From Mariniflexile sp. AS56 (GTDB lineage: Bacteria > Bacteroidota > Bacteroidia > Flavobacteriales > Flavobacteriaceae), in the NCBI RefSeq assembly GCF_030552475.1, contig NZ_JAUPED010000007.1:1-64000 (forward strand): a stretch of DNA of 64,000 nt. The letters run 5' to 3'. The notes beneath the pieces are model-generated. The model saw nothing but the letters and a program-made list of their open reading frames with translations. It was not told the DNA's origin and searched no databases. Both the position numbers and the translations under genes were made by a program. Shown piece by piece: positions 8,360 through 17,281 of this stretch (position 1 is the stretch's first letter; the number at the start of each line of letters is the position of its first letter).

Positions 8360-9853
8360 ATGATAGAAGAACAATCAATAAAATTGAAAACATTAGATAG
8401 AGTCACAGCCAACAGACCCACGGTTCATCCTGTGCGCGTTATGCAGTTTGGTGGCGGTAATTTTTTAAGAGCATTTTGTGATTGGATCTTTGATGTTTTG
8501 AATAAAACAACCGATTTTAACGGCAGTGTTGCCATTGTAAAACCAACTAAAAGAGGTGATTATTCTGAATTAAGATCCCAAGACGGTTTGTTTCATGTAG
8601 CTTTGGACGGCGTAAGAAATGGCAAATTGGTTTCTGAAATAACTTTAGTAGAATCGGTTAGTCAGGTAATTCAACCTTATACCCAATGGGAAGATTATTT
8701 GGCTTTAGCAGAACAACCTGCCATGCGTTTTATTGTATCCAACACAACGGAAGCAGGTATTAAATTCTCTAACGCGGACAAACAAACAGATGTCCCTCCT
8801 CAAGAGTTTCCTGCCAAATTAACTTTATGGCTATATCACAGGTTTATTCATTTTAATGGTGAAGCAAACAAAGGCTGTATTTTATTGCCTTGTGAACTTA
8901 TAGAAAACAACGGAGATGCTTTAAAAGAAAGCATTTTAGAATATGCTAAACTTTGGAATTTAACTGAAGAATTTCAAACTTGGATTATAAACCATAATTA
9001 TTTTTGCAGCACTTTAGTGGACCGCATTGTATCTGGTTTTCCTGATGTGAGAAAATCTGAAATCTCAAAACAGATTGGTTTTAAAGATGATTTATTAGTC
9101 GCAGGTGAAGATTATCACAGTTGGGTGATTAAAGGACCTGCTTTAGTTCAAGACGAACTGCCTTTTTCTAAAACCGATTTAAACGTTCAATTTGTAAATG
9201 ATTTATCGGATTACAGAGAAATGAAAGTTCGTGTTTTAAACGGAGCCCACACCTCACTAGTACCTGTTGGATATTTAGCAGGATTACGCACGGTAAAGGA
9301 AAGCATGGATGATGAAGTTGTAAAAAATCATGTATTGCAAGTTTTATCAACTGAGGTAAAACCAACTTTGATTAATTTTTCAGATAGTGATATTGATACC
9401 TTTATTGCTTCAGTTATTGATAGGTTTAAAAACCCTACATTAAAACATTATTTATTAGCCATTTCGTTAAATAGCACCTCTAAATTTCAGGCACGATTAT
9501 TACCTGCTTTTAGAGAATATACTGCTCTAAAAGGAACTTTTCCGAAGCGTATTGCGTTTTCATTAGCGTGTATGATTCGTTTTTACAAAGGAGAATTCAA
9601 TAATGAAACCATTGCCGTAAACGATGATCCTAAGGCTTTAGAATTCTTTCAAAACCAATGGGATAAAGTAGATTCAGGAGCGCAAAATTTGGCAGAATTG
9701 GTTGAAAATATTTTGACCAACGAAATCATTGTAGGCGATGATTTATCAACCTATAATGGATTAGTTCCTTTTATTACAAGCACGATTAAAGATATAGAAA
9801 CTAATGGCATAGCAGCTGCTTTAACAACTTTGAACAACTCCTATGGTAATTGA
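8360..9853 (+). CDS. UxaB-like mannitol-dehydrogenase-family oxidoreductase
   Basis: This 497-residue long-chain, zinc-independent dehydrogenase resembles tagaturonate reductase (UxaB). The N-terminal Rossmann segment is VMQFGGGNFLRAFCDWIFDV (about 28-47). NTTEAGI follows near residue 131, and the C-terminal catalytic domain holds KVRVLNGAHTSLVPVGYLAG (about 290-309), with the Lys and Asn/His positions typical of the family. UxaB reduces D-tagaturonate to D-altronate, but no uronate isomerase gene is nearby. It probably handles a keto-acid or aldonate of the fucose/L-galactose route instead. Its last 11 bases overlap the next gene, which implies coupled translation. Pairing with a UxaA homologue is typical of hexuronate operons, so a uronate substrate remains an alternative. 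Confidence 0.75.
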   Translation: MIEEQSIKLKTLDRVTANRPTVHPVRVMQFGGGNFLRAFCDWIFDVLNKTTDFNGSVAIVKPTKRGDYSELRSQDGLFHVALDGVRNGKLVSEITLVESVSQVIQPYTQWEDYLALAEQPAMRFIVSNTTEAGIKFSNADKQTDVPPQEFPAKLTLWLYHRFIHFNGEANKGCILLPCELIENNGDALKESILEYAKLWNLTEEFQTWIINHNYFCSTLVDRIVSGFPDVRKSEISKQIGFKDDLLVAGEDYHSWVIKGPALVQDELPFSKTDLNVQFVNDLSDYREMKVRVLNGAHTSLVPVGYLAGLRTVKESMDDEVVKNHVLQVLSTEVKPTLINFSDSDIDTFIASVIDRFKNPTLKHYLLAISLNSTSKFQARLLPAFREYTALKGTFPKRIAFSLACMIRFYKGEFNNETIAVNDDPKALEFFQNQWDKVDSGAQNLAELVENILTNEIIVGDDLSTYNGLVPFITSTIKDIETNGIAAALTTLNNSYGN

Positions 9854-10670
9854 TTCACATCAACATTTTTGGCATTATAGCCCTGTAAAACATGACTGGA
9901 TAGATGATGGTATGTCGGTTATTAGAAGAGATTTTACACCTTCAAATTTAAAGACCGTTTATAATGAAAATGGTATAGATGGTTGTATCGCAGTTCAAGC
10001 CGATCAAACATTAGATGAAACCGAATTTTTACTCGATTTGGCTTCAAAAAACGATTTCATCAAAGGCGTTGTGGGTTGGGTAGATTTAAGAGGTGAAGAC
10101 ATTGAAGATGTTTTACAAGAATACAGCCGTTATCAAAAAATAAAAGGATTTAGACATGTCGTTCAAGGCGAAGCAGATAATAATTTTTTATTGCGTCCTA
10201 ACTTTTTACGAGGTATTTCAGCTTTAGAAAAACATGGTTTTACTTATGATATTCTCATATTTCCACATCAATTAGGAGCGGCTATCGAGTTTGTAAAGGA
10301 GTTTCCTAATCAGAAATTTGTAATCGATCACATCGCTAAACCCTATATTAAAGATGGCTTTTTTGAAGGATGGAAAGTTTTAATAAAAGAAATCGCAAAA
10401 CATGAAAATGTATTTTGCAAATTATCGGGCATGATTACCGAAGCTGATTTTAAAACATGGACACCAATACAAATAGAACCCTACATGCAGGTGGTTTTAA
10501 ATGCTTTTGGAAGCAAAAGAGTTTTATTTGGTTCCGACTGGCCCGTTTGTTTAGTTGCGGGAAATTACAAACAAGTTAAACATTTAGTAACACATTTTAT
10601 AGCAGAATTAAGCACCAGCGAACAAGCCGATATTTTGGGCCAAAATGCTATAAAATTTTATAATTTATAA
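9843..10670 (+). CDS. Amidohydrolase, probable L-fuconolactonase
   Basis: This 275-residue TIM-barrel metal hydrolase belongs to the amidohydrolase-2 / COG3618 group, whose best-known members open L-fucono-1,5-lactone or related sugar lactones. Visible features are the metal-binding start VIDSHQHFWHY (residues 2-12), FVIDHIAKPYI in mid-protein and VLFGSDWPVC near residue 223 carrying the catalytic Asp. It acts in the cytoplasm between the sugar dehydrogenase (lactone producer) and the dehydratase (aldonate consumer). The ATG at 9843 lies within the end of the UxaB-like gene, and the next gene starts one base after its stop. The fucose assignment depends on the FucP and mutarotase neighbours; rhamnono- or galactonolactone are alternatives. 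Confidence 0.8.
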   Translation: MVIDSHQHFWHYSPVKHDWIDDGMSVIRRDFTPSNLKTVYNENGIDGCIAVQADQTLDETEFLLDLASKNDFIKGVVGWVDLRGEDIEDVLQEYSRYQKIKGFRHVVQGEADNNFLLRPNFLRGISALEKHGFTYDILIFPHQLGAAIEFVKEFPNQKFVIDHIAKPYIKDGFFEGWKVLIKEIAKHENVFCKLSGMITEADFKTWTPIQIEPYMQVVLNAFGSKRVLFGSDWPVCLVAGNYKQVKHLVTHFIAELSTSEQADILGQNAIKFYNL

Positions 10671-10671
10671 T

Positions 10672-11463
10672 ATGGATTTAGGATTAAAAAACAAAGTTGT
10701 TGTGGTAACAGGCGCTGCTGGAATTCGAGGAAGCATTGGGGAAACCATTGTTCAATCATTAGCGAATGAAGGTGCTATCCCTGTAATTGTTTGTAGAAAC
10801 GACAGAGGTTTTACTTACGAGAAAGAATTACAAGACAGGGGCATTGATGCGCTATTTGTAAAAACAGATTTGTCTGATTACACGCAAATAGAAGCTGCTG
10901 CAAAGGTAATAGAAAAAAAATACGGTAAAATTGATGCCTTAATAAATAATGTGGGTGTTAACGATGGTGCTGGTTTAGATGCCTCGGTAGATGATTTTAT
11001 GTATTCATTAAAATTAAATATGGTAAGTTACTTTGCTATGACTAAGTATTGTTTACCCATGCTAAAAAAAGCTAAGGGAAACATTTTAAACATTGGTTCT
11101 AAAGTGGCGCTAACAGGTCAAGGTGGTACTTCTGGGTACGCTGCTTCAAAAGGAGGTGTATTTGGGTTAACACGCGAATGGGCGGTTGATTTAATTAGCT
11201 TCGGCATTCGTTCTAACGCTATTGTTATTGCTGAAAGTTGGACACCAGCTTATGAAAACTGGATTAAAACATTAGATAATGGTGAAGAAAAACTTCAAGC
11301 TATTGTAAAGAAAATTCCATTAGAAAACAGAATGACGATGCCAAATGAAATTGCAGACCAATGTTTGTTTACTATTTCAGAAAAAGCATCACATACTACT
11401 GGGCAATTTCTTACCGTAGATGGCGGCTATGTTCATTTAGACCGGTCATTATTAACAGAATAA
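10672..11463 (+). CDS. Short-chain dehydrogenase/reductase, probable L-fucose or KDF dehydrogenase
   Basis: This 263-residue classical SDR has a cofactor loop VTGAAGIRGSIG (residues about 13-24, a slight variant of TGxxxGIG), NNVGVN at about 93-98, a catalytic Ser in NIGSKVAL, and Tyr/Lys in GYAASKGG. The C-terminus TTGQFLTVDGGY is family-typical. In bacterial non-phosphorylating fucose pathways SDR enzymes oxidise either L-fucose to the lactone or 2-keto-3-deoxy-L-fuconate at C4. With the Zn enzyme and UxaB homologue there are three oxidoreductases in this operon, so one of these two steps belongs to it. One base separates it from the amidohydrolase stop. Confidence 0.78.
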   Translation: MDLGLKNKVVVVTGAAGIRGSIGETIVQSLANEGAIPVIVCRNDRGFTYEKELQDRGIDALFVKTDLSDYTQIEAAAKVIEKKYGKIDALINNVGVNDGAGLDASVDDFMYSLKLNMVSYFAMTKYCLPMLKKAKGNILNIGSKVALTGQGGTSGYAASKGGVFGLTREWAVDLISFGIRSNAIVIAESWTPAYENWIKTLDNGEEKLQAIVKKIPLENRMTMPNEIADQCLFTISEKASHTTGQFLTVDGGYVHLDRSLLTE

Positions 11464-11497
11464 TTCAAGCTTAAACCAATCAAACAAAAACTATAAA

Positions 11498-12835
11498 ATG
11501 AGTCTTCCAAAGAAAATTCCAATTGTTAGAAAAGAACTTATACTTCCTTTTGTAATCATTACCTCATTATTCGCTTTATGGGGTATTGCCAATGATTTAA
11601 CCAACCCCATGGTGTCTGCATTTAAAAAAGTGATGCCCGAATTATCCAATATGCAAGCCTCTTTAGTGCAGTTTGCATTTTATTTTGGATACTTTTTTAT
11701 GGCGTTACCTGCAGCATTATTCATTAGAAAATACAGTTACAAATCAGGAATTATTTTAGGCTTGTCTTTATACGCCATTGGCGCTTTTTTGTTTTATCCA
11801 GCCGCAGCGAACCAAGAATTTAATTACTTTTTAATTTCCTTGTGGATCATCACCTGCGGATTGGCTTTTTTGGAAACCACATCAAACCCATTAATTTTAA
11901 TGCTTGGTGATAAAGAGACGGCGACACAACGATTAAACTTAGCACAGGCCTTTAACCCAATAGGGTCGTTAACAGGAATGATAATCGCTCAGGTTTTTAT
12001 TATTGGTGCTTTACGTTCCGATGATTATACTGTCGAAGCTTACAATGCACTAACATCCCAAGAATTAGCAACAATTCGAGAAAACGATTTAAGCATTATA
12101 AGTATTCCCTACATTGCATTAGGTGTTTTGGTTTTAGCAATTATGGTGATTATTATATTTACAAAAATACCAAAAACAGCTACCGAAGACAAAATGGGGC
12201 TTTCAGAATCTTTTAAAAAACTCTTTGCTAATAGAAATTATAAGCATGGCGTTATAGCTCAAGCTTTCTATGTAGGTGCACAAATTATGTGTTGGACCTA
12301 TATTTTTCAATATGTAGATCATTTAAATGCTGCACTTGGTTTGGAATTAACAGCTACTTATTACAATGTTACTGCCATGGTTTTATTTTTAACTGGCAGA
12401 TGGATTGGAACCGCATTAATGAAAACAATAAACCCATCTAAAATATTAATGCTCTTTGGAATTGGTGGGGTTGTTTGTTCCGCTGGAGCTATCCTGTTGT
12501 CTGGTATGGCAGGTCTGTTTTCATTAGTTGGCATCTCTATTTTTATGTCCATCATGTTCCCTACTATTTATGGTATTGCACTTAAAGATATGGGTGATGA
12601 AGCTAAGATTGGTTCTGCTGGTTTGGTTATGGCTATTGTAGGTGGCGCTCTAATGCCTGTTCTGCAAGGTGGTATTTTAGATATGGGTGGTTCAGGGTTT
12701 GCCGATGTTCAAATTTTAGGTTTTATACCAGAAGTGAAATTCTCTTTCATCCTGCCATTAATTTGTTTAGCCGTAGTAGCTCACTATGGGTTTGCTACTT
12801 ATAAAACTTCTAATAAAACCACACATGAGTACTAA
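11498..12835 (+). CDS. fucP: L-fucose:H+ symporter (FucP-type MFS)
   Basis: This 445-residue inner-membrane transporter of the major facilitator superfamily has about 12 hydrophobic segments. The first helix region FALWGIANDLTNPMVSAFKK and the ITCGLAFLETTSNPLILMLG segment match the FucP family, as does a cytoplasmic loop near residues 222-245. FucP couples uptake of L-fucose (also L-galactose or D-arabinose) to protons. It imports the monosaccharide released in the periplasm by the GH29, GH95 and GH141-like enzymes downstream. It follows the SDR gene by 34 bp and overlaps the mutarotase start by 11 bp. Glucose/galactose-type relatives exist, but the neighbours favour L-fucose. Confidence 0.85.
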   Translation: MSLPKKIPIVRKELILPFVIITSLFALWGIANDLTNPMVSAFKKVMPELSNMQASLVQFAFYFGYFFMALPAALFIRKYSYKSGIILGLSLYAIGAFLFYPAAANQEFNYFLISLWIITCGLAFLETTSNPLILMLGDKETATQRLNLAQAFNPIGSLTGMIIAQVFIIGALRSDDYTVEAYNALTSQELATIRENDLSIISIPYIALGVLVLAIMVIIIFTKIPKTATEDKMGLSESFKKLFANRNYKHGVIAQAFYVGAQIMCWTYIFQYVDHLNAALGLELTATYYNVTAMVLFLTGRWIGTALMKTINPSKILMLFGIGGVVCSAGAILLSGMAGLFSLVGISIFMSIMFPTIYGIALKDMGDEAKIGSAGLVMAIVGGALMPVLQGGILDMGGSGFADVQILGFIPEVKFSFILPLICLAVVAHYGFATYKTSNKTTHEY

Positions 12836-13169
12836 AAGACACTGTTTTTCTTGCGATTTAAAAGACGACTCCAAGTTGATTGCTGAATACAAAGCTTACC
12901 ATGCTAAAGGAAAAGCTTGGCCAGAAATAACCAAAAGCATCAGAGACGCTGGCATTGTGGACATGGAAATTTACCTTGTAGGTAATCGTATGTTTATGAT
13001 TATGGAAGTTGATGAAACTTTCGATCCAGCTAAAAAAGCCAAAATGGACACTAATAATACAAAAGTACAAGAGTGGGAAAACCTGATGTGGAACTACCAA
13101 CAAGAACTTCCTTGGGCTAAAAATGGGGAGAAATGGATGGCTTTGGAACGGGTGTTTAAGCTAGGGTAA
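12825..13169 (+). CDS. L-rhamnose/L-fucose mutarotase (RhaM family)
   Basis: This 114-residue cytoplasmic epimerase belongs to the RhaM/DUF718 family, which interconverts alpha and beta anomers of 6-deoxy-L-sugars so that the next enzyme gets the right form. Typical blocks are EYKAYHAKGKAWPEITKSI (about 18-36), VDMEIYLVGNRMFMIMEVDE (about 43-62) and WENLMWNYQQELPWAKNGEK (about 81-100). I chose ATG 12825 because the family begins near this point; a longer frame from 12786 would read through FucP codons. The 11-bp overlap with fucP indicates coupling. Given the fucose context it most likely serves L-fucose. Confidence 0.8.
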   Translation: MSTKRHCFSCDLKDDSKLIAEYKAYHAKGKAWPEITKSIRDAGIVDMEIYLVGNRMFMIMEVDETFDPAKKAKMDTNNTKVQEWENLMWNYQQELPWAKNGEKWMALERVFKLG

Positions 13170-13310
13170 ATTAATTCTAGGCTATTATAGGAATAGCTTA
13201 AGTTATAATGAGCTGTTTATAATTAGAATTAAAATTGAGTGATTTTTAGTTGATTTAAGATAATGTGATTTGACATATGTTTAGCAAGAAAAATGAAATA
13301 CAGAAAGTAA

Positions 13311-13610
13311 TGAGGAAACAAACTAGTATATTATTACTATCTATGTTGTTTTTTTGTATGGGATTGCAGAGTCAATGTACATCCAAAATGAGGAAAATGG
13401 GATGATGTTACTGAAAGTCCTAAAACAAGTGTTTTTAAAAATGCGAAACATTTTTTAGGGAAACCAATTTCAATATTATCAGCATCATTAGCCTTATAAT
13501 ATTCAACAATTAGCTATCGGAGATCCATTGTTTAAAAACTTATGGCGAGATATGGTTCAAAAAATACAGTTGAAGCAAAGGAATGCGAAAAAATCAAATA
13601 AAATAAAAAT
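13311..13610 (+). pseudogene. Remnant of a small exported protein, in a gene-free gap
   Basis: Between the mutarotase and the GH97 gene there are 690 bases without an intact gene. At 13311 a clear signal-peptide start is visible (MRKQTSILLLSMLFFCMGLQ, then SQ), but the frame stops after about 30 codons. Other frames carry pieces such as DVTESPKTSVFKNAKHFLGK and QLAIGDPLFKNLWRDMVQKI. These fit a broken gene for an exported protein that I cannot identify. The remainder of 13170-13859 is AT-rich and presumably includes the GH97 promoter. Confidence 0.35.
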
Positions 13611-13859
13611 TTAAATAGAACCCAAAAATTAGTTTAATCATTATTTTGGATAAGTCCTTAGTTTATAGCGTATTTCAAATTTAATTAATGGATATATATT
13701 ATAATTTCTATTACCTAATCTTCAATATGAACTATTTGTCTATTTTAAAAAACGATTCTTGCTCTTTAAAATCAGGTAAAAAATGAATATTTGTTACCAG
13801 AGTTGTTCTTCCAATGTGAAGAATAGATTTAAAAGTTAATATCAAAATTAATAAACCAT

Positions 13860-15752
13860 ATGAAAATGAAGATTACATTACCCGTATTAACAGTGCTTTC
13901 ATTATTCCTTTTTATGTCTTGTAAAGAAGAAGGGCAGATTGTTTTAAAAAGTCCTAATAGTGAATTAACTTTCTTGTTAGATGTCAATGATGAATCCAAA
14001 ATATCTTATTCAGTTAAATATAACGAGGTGGAGGTTATAGCACCTTCAGGATTAGGATTTGATATTGAAGGAGTAGAGGCTTTAGGTAATGGTATAAAAA
14101 TAGGAAAGGTATCCAAAAAATCGGTTGATACTTCATGGGAACCATTTTATGGTGAAAAAAATGAATATTCAGACATCTATGAGGAAGCATTAATTCCTTT
14201 AGAAGGTAACGGAGCATTATTTAATATACGTGTTAGAATGTATAATGAAGGTATTGCGTTTCGATATGAATTTAAAGAAGATAAAAGCATTACAATAAAT
14301 AAAGAATTAACAGAGTTTTCATTGCCAGATAAAGCAGAAGCGTGGGCGTCATCACTGGCTCAAAGTGAAATTGTTAAACGGCCTGTATCAGAGATAAAGG
14401 AATCTGTAGAAAGACCTTTGTTGGTTGAGTTGTCTAAAGATTTGTACGTTGCGTTAGGAGAAGCTGCCTTGGTAGATTATGCCCGTATGATGTTTATAGG
14501 TCACGCGACTAAATCAGGAACTTTAGTGTCTAATCTTAGTAGCGAAGTTAAAAAAGATAAAGCATTTAATACTCCATGGAGGTTTGTAATGGCAGGGGAG
14601 AACCCAAGTACATTATTACAAAACAATGGATTTATACTTAATTTAAATGAGCCTAACAAAATTGAAGACACTTCCTGGATTAGACCAGGAAAAATAATAC
14701 GTGAAAGTACATTAACGACTCAGGGCGGTATAGCTTGTGTTGATTTTGCTGTTAAACATAATCTTCAATTTATTGAATTTGATGCTGGATGGTATGGTAA
14801 CGAATACGATGATGCCTCTGATGCAACAACGATAACCATTGATCCAAAACGATCCAAAGGCCCTTTAGATCTTCACGGCGTTATTAAATATGCTAAAAGT
14901 AAAGGTATCGATGTTGTTCTTTACGTAAACAGACGTTCACTGGAAAAGCAGTTGGATGACGTGTTGCCACTTTTAAGTTCTTGGGGTGTTACAGGATTAA
15001 AATATGGGTTTGTTAATGTGGGGCCACAAGAATGGACAACTTGGTTACATGATGCAGTTAGAAAAGCGGCAGATTACAATTTAATGGTAGATATTCATGA
15101 TGAATATAGACCAACAGGCTACTCAAGAACGTATCCTAATTTAATGACGCAAGAGGGTATTCGTGGGGATGAAGAATCTCCTGAAAATGCTATGGTAATT
15201 AATACGTTGTTTACTAGAATGATTGCAGGAGCAGGAGATCAAACAAACTGTTATTTCGCTCCCCGAGTTACTGAAAAGATGGGCTCTCATGTGTCTCAAT
15301 TAGCCAAAGCAGTTTGTATTTATAGTCCTTGGCAATTTTTATATTGGTATGACCGACCAGAAGGGTCGCACGCTGGTGAAGAAGGAGCAGGAGGTACACA
15401 AACGTTTATACAAGAAGTGCCTGAATTGGCTTTTTATGATGCCTTGCCAACGGTATGGGATGATACAAAAATTATTGATGGTTATCCTGGAGAGTTTGCA
15501 ATTGTAGCAAGAAAGAGTGGAAAGGATTGGTTTGTTGGTGGACTTACAGGTAAAGTGGGGCGCGAATTAAGTGTATCATTAGATTTCTTAGATAAAGGCA
15601 AGACCTATGAAGCTACTATTTATTCTGATGACCAAAGTATGGGTACAAAAACCAATGTTAAGATTGAAAAAATTAGAGTATCAAGTGATGGTGTCATTAG
15701 TAAAAAACTAATTGAACAAAATGGATTGGCTATTCATATTCGATCAATCTAA
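13860..15752 (+). CDS. GH97 glycoside hydrolase (alpha-glucosidase/alpha-galactosidase type), lipoprotein
   Basis: This 630-residue protein has a lipoprotein signal (FLFMSC, Cys about 21, then KEEG) and the three-part GH97 arrangement: an N-terminal beta-sandwich (about 25-280, starting IVLKSPNSELTFLLDV), a TIM barrel (about 290-540) and a C-terminal beta domain. The signature VDIHDEYRPTG-SRTYPN (about 416-432) and GIRGDEE are family features. An Asp in the HDE position recalls the retaining, galactosidase-like branch (inference). It should sit at the outer or periplasmic membrane face and remove an alpha-linked hexose branch, for example from a galactofucan. It is 30 bp from the following sulfatase and heads the degradative block. 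Confidence 0.85.
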   Translation: MKMKITLPVLTVLSLFLFMSCKEEGQIVLKSPNSELTFLLDVNDESKISYSVKYNEVEVIAPSGLGFDIEGVEALGNGIKIGKVSKKSVDTSWEPFYGEKNEYSDIYEEALIPLEGNGALFNIRVRMYNEGIAFRYEFKEDKSITINKELTEFSLPDKAEAWASSLAQSEIVKRPVSEIKESVERPLLVELSKDLYVALGEAALVDYARMMFIGHATKSGTLVSNLSSEVKKDKAFNTPWRFVMAGENPSTLLQNNGFILNLNEPNKIEDTSWIRPGKIIRESTLTTQGGIACVDFAVKHNLQFIEFDAGWYGNEYDDASDATTITIDPKRSKGPLDLHGVIKYAKSKGIDVVLYVNRRSLEKQLDDVLPLLSSWGVTGLKYGFVNVGPQEWTTWLHDAVRKAADYNLMVDIHDEYRPTGYSRTYPNLMTQEGIRGDEESPENAMVINTLFTRMIAGAGDQTNCYFAPRVTEKMGSHVSQLAKAVCIYSPWQFLYWYDRPEGSHAGEEGAGGTQTFIQEVPELAFYDALPTVWDDTKIIDGYPGEFAIVARKSGKDWFVGGLTGKVGRELSVSLDFLDKGKTYEATIYSDDQSMGTKTNVKIEKIRVSSDGVISKKLIEQNGLAIHIRSI

Positions 15753-15781
15753 ACAGAAAGAGACTTTAAATTTATTTAATT

Positions 15782-17266
15782 ATGAAAAATATATTCATAC
15801 CCATTTGTAGCCTATTTTTTTTATTAGGATGTAAAGGAATTAAAAAGGACGATGTTGTTCAAAATTCAACGCGTAGTCATCAAGAAAGTAAGAGGCCTAA
15901 TATTGTATTTATTTTAGCCGATGATTTAGGTAATTCGGATTTAGGATTTACAGGTAGTGATTTACATCAAACTCCTAACTTAGATAAATTGGCAAAAGAA
16001 TCGATGTATTTTGACCATGGTATGTCAGCGCATCCAACCTGTCAGCCTAGTCGTATCGCTATTCAAACGGGTAAATTTCCAGCACACGTAGGGGCCGTTA
16101 GTCATGGTGATTTACGTCAGGTTACTGGTAACGGGAATGAGTTGCCAAAAGAAGAGGTAACCATTGGAACTGCTTTAAATATGGCGGGTTATAACACTGG
16201 TCATATTGGGAAATGGCATGTAGGAACAGGTGAAAATAGCCCGGAAAATCGTGGATATGAAGTAGATATTGCTTCTAATCAATTTTGTTGTCCACCTAAT
16301 TATTTCGCTCCATTCATAACTACAGCTCATGGTGACTATCGCGATGAATTGGCTAATATTCAAGGCTTGGAAGAATATCCGGATGGTTTTAATTTAACGG
16401 ATGCCTTATCAATGGAAGCTGCTAAATTTATTAAATCTCAAAATGGTGAAAAGCCTTTCTTTTTGAATTTGGCATTTTATGCTGTTCATACACCAATACA
16501 AGGTAAAAAGAATTTAGTCGATAAATATAAAAAGCTTATAAAGCCAACATCAAGACATCGTAACCCTACTTATGCCGCTATGGTAGAGACACTGGATGAT
16601 GGTGTAGGTCGAGTTCTTAAAGCATTAAAAGATGCTGGTTTGGAAGATAATACAATTGTAGTTTTTACAAGTGACAACGGTGGAGCCAACTATATGAATA
16701 TTACTGATAATTATCCATTACGCGAAGGAAAAGGATCTTCGTACGAAGGTGGTTACCGTGTGCCAGTAATTGTAAAGTGGCCAGGTGTAACTAAGCCTAA
16801 TTCTATTTCTCATGAAAGGATTATTGGATATGATTTTTACCCTTCCTTCCTTTCGATTGCACATGCCGAGGGTAATAAAAAATATAATGAAGAACTTGAT
16901 GGAATCGATATAACGCCAGTTTTAATTAATCCAGCTTCCAAATTGGCTACGCGAGAGTTTCACTTCCTTAAATACCTGTCACTTATTCATTATAAAATTC
17001 CAATTGTAGATCGCAATCGTTGTGTTGAAACAGTAATAAATGGAGATTGGAAATTAATGGAGTTTTTACCTATGCCTGATAATTATGAAGGACATTTTGA
17101 ACTTTATAATCTGAAAAATGATCCAGCAGAAACAACCAATTTGGTTTCAATACATCCGGAGAAAGTAGAAGAGTTAAAAGCTTCAATGGAGGAGTGGAAA
17201 GTTAGAATTGATGCACCCCGATACGATATGGAAAAATTTTATGGGGAGAACAAAACTAATGACTAG
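15782..17266 (+). CDS. S1-family sulfatase, lipoprotein
   Basis: This 494-residue sulfatase begins with a lipoprotein signal (LFFLLGC, Cys17). The metal site is IVFILADDLG (about 41-50). The formylglycine motif is CQPSR (Cys87), the C-x-P-S-R type that an anaerobic or FGE-type maturase must convert. The mid-protein GHIGKWHVG carries the Lys and His of the active site, and FTSDNGG holds the distal metal ligands. It hydrolyses a sulfate ester on the glycan. It is close to the sulfatases at 28199 and 42463: all have IGKWH, an FCCP segment and a conserved C-terminal NRCVETVINGDWKLM-like block. The exact sulfate position cannot be read from sequence. It is followed within 15 bp by a broken GH29. 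Confidence 0.9.
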   Translation: MKNIFIPICSLFFLLGCKGIKKDDVVQNSTRSHQESKRPNIVFILADDLGNSDLGFTGSDLHQTPNLDKLAKESMYFDHGMSAHPTCQPSRIAIQTGKFPAHVGAVSHGDLRQVTGNGNELPKEEVTIGTALNMAGYNTGHIGKWHVGTGENSPENRGYEVDIASNQFCCPPNYFAPFITTAHGDYRDELANIQGLEEYPDGFNLTDALSMEAAKFIKSQNGEKPFFLNLAFYAVHTPIQGKKNLVDKYKKLIKPTSRHRNPTYAAMVETLDDGVGRVLKALKDAGLEDNTIVVFTSDNGGANYMNITDNYPLREGKGSSYEGGYRVPVIVKWPGVTKPNSISHERIIGYDFYPSFLSIAHAEGNKKYNEELDGIDITPVLINPASKLATREFHFLKYLSLIHYKIPIVDRNRCVETVINGDWKLMEFLPMPDNYEGHFELYNLKNDPAETTNLVSIHPEKVEELKASMEEWKVRIDAPRYDMEKFYGENKTND

Positions 17267-17281
17267 TAATTTATTTACTAA

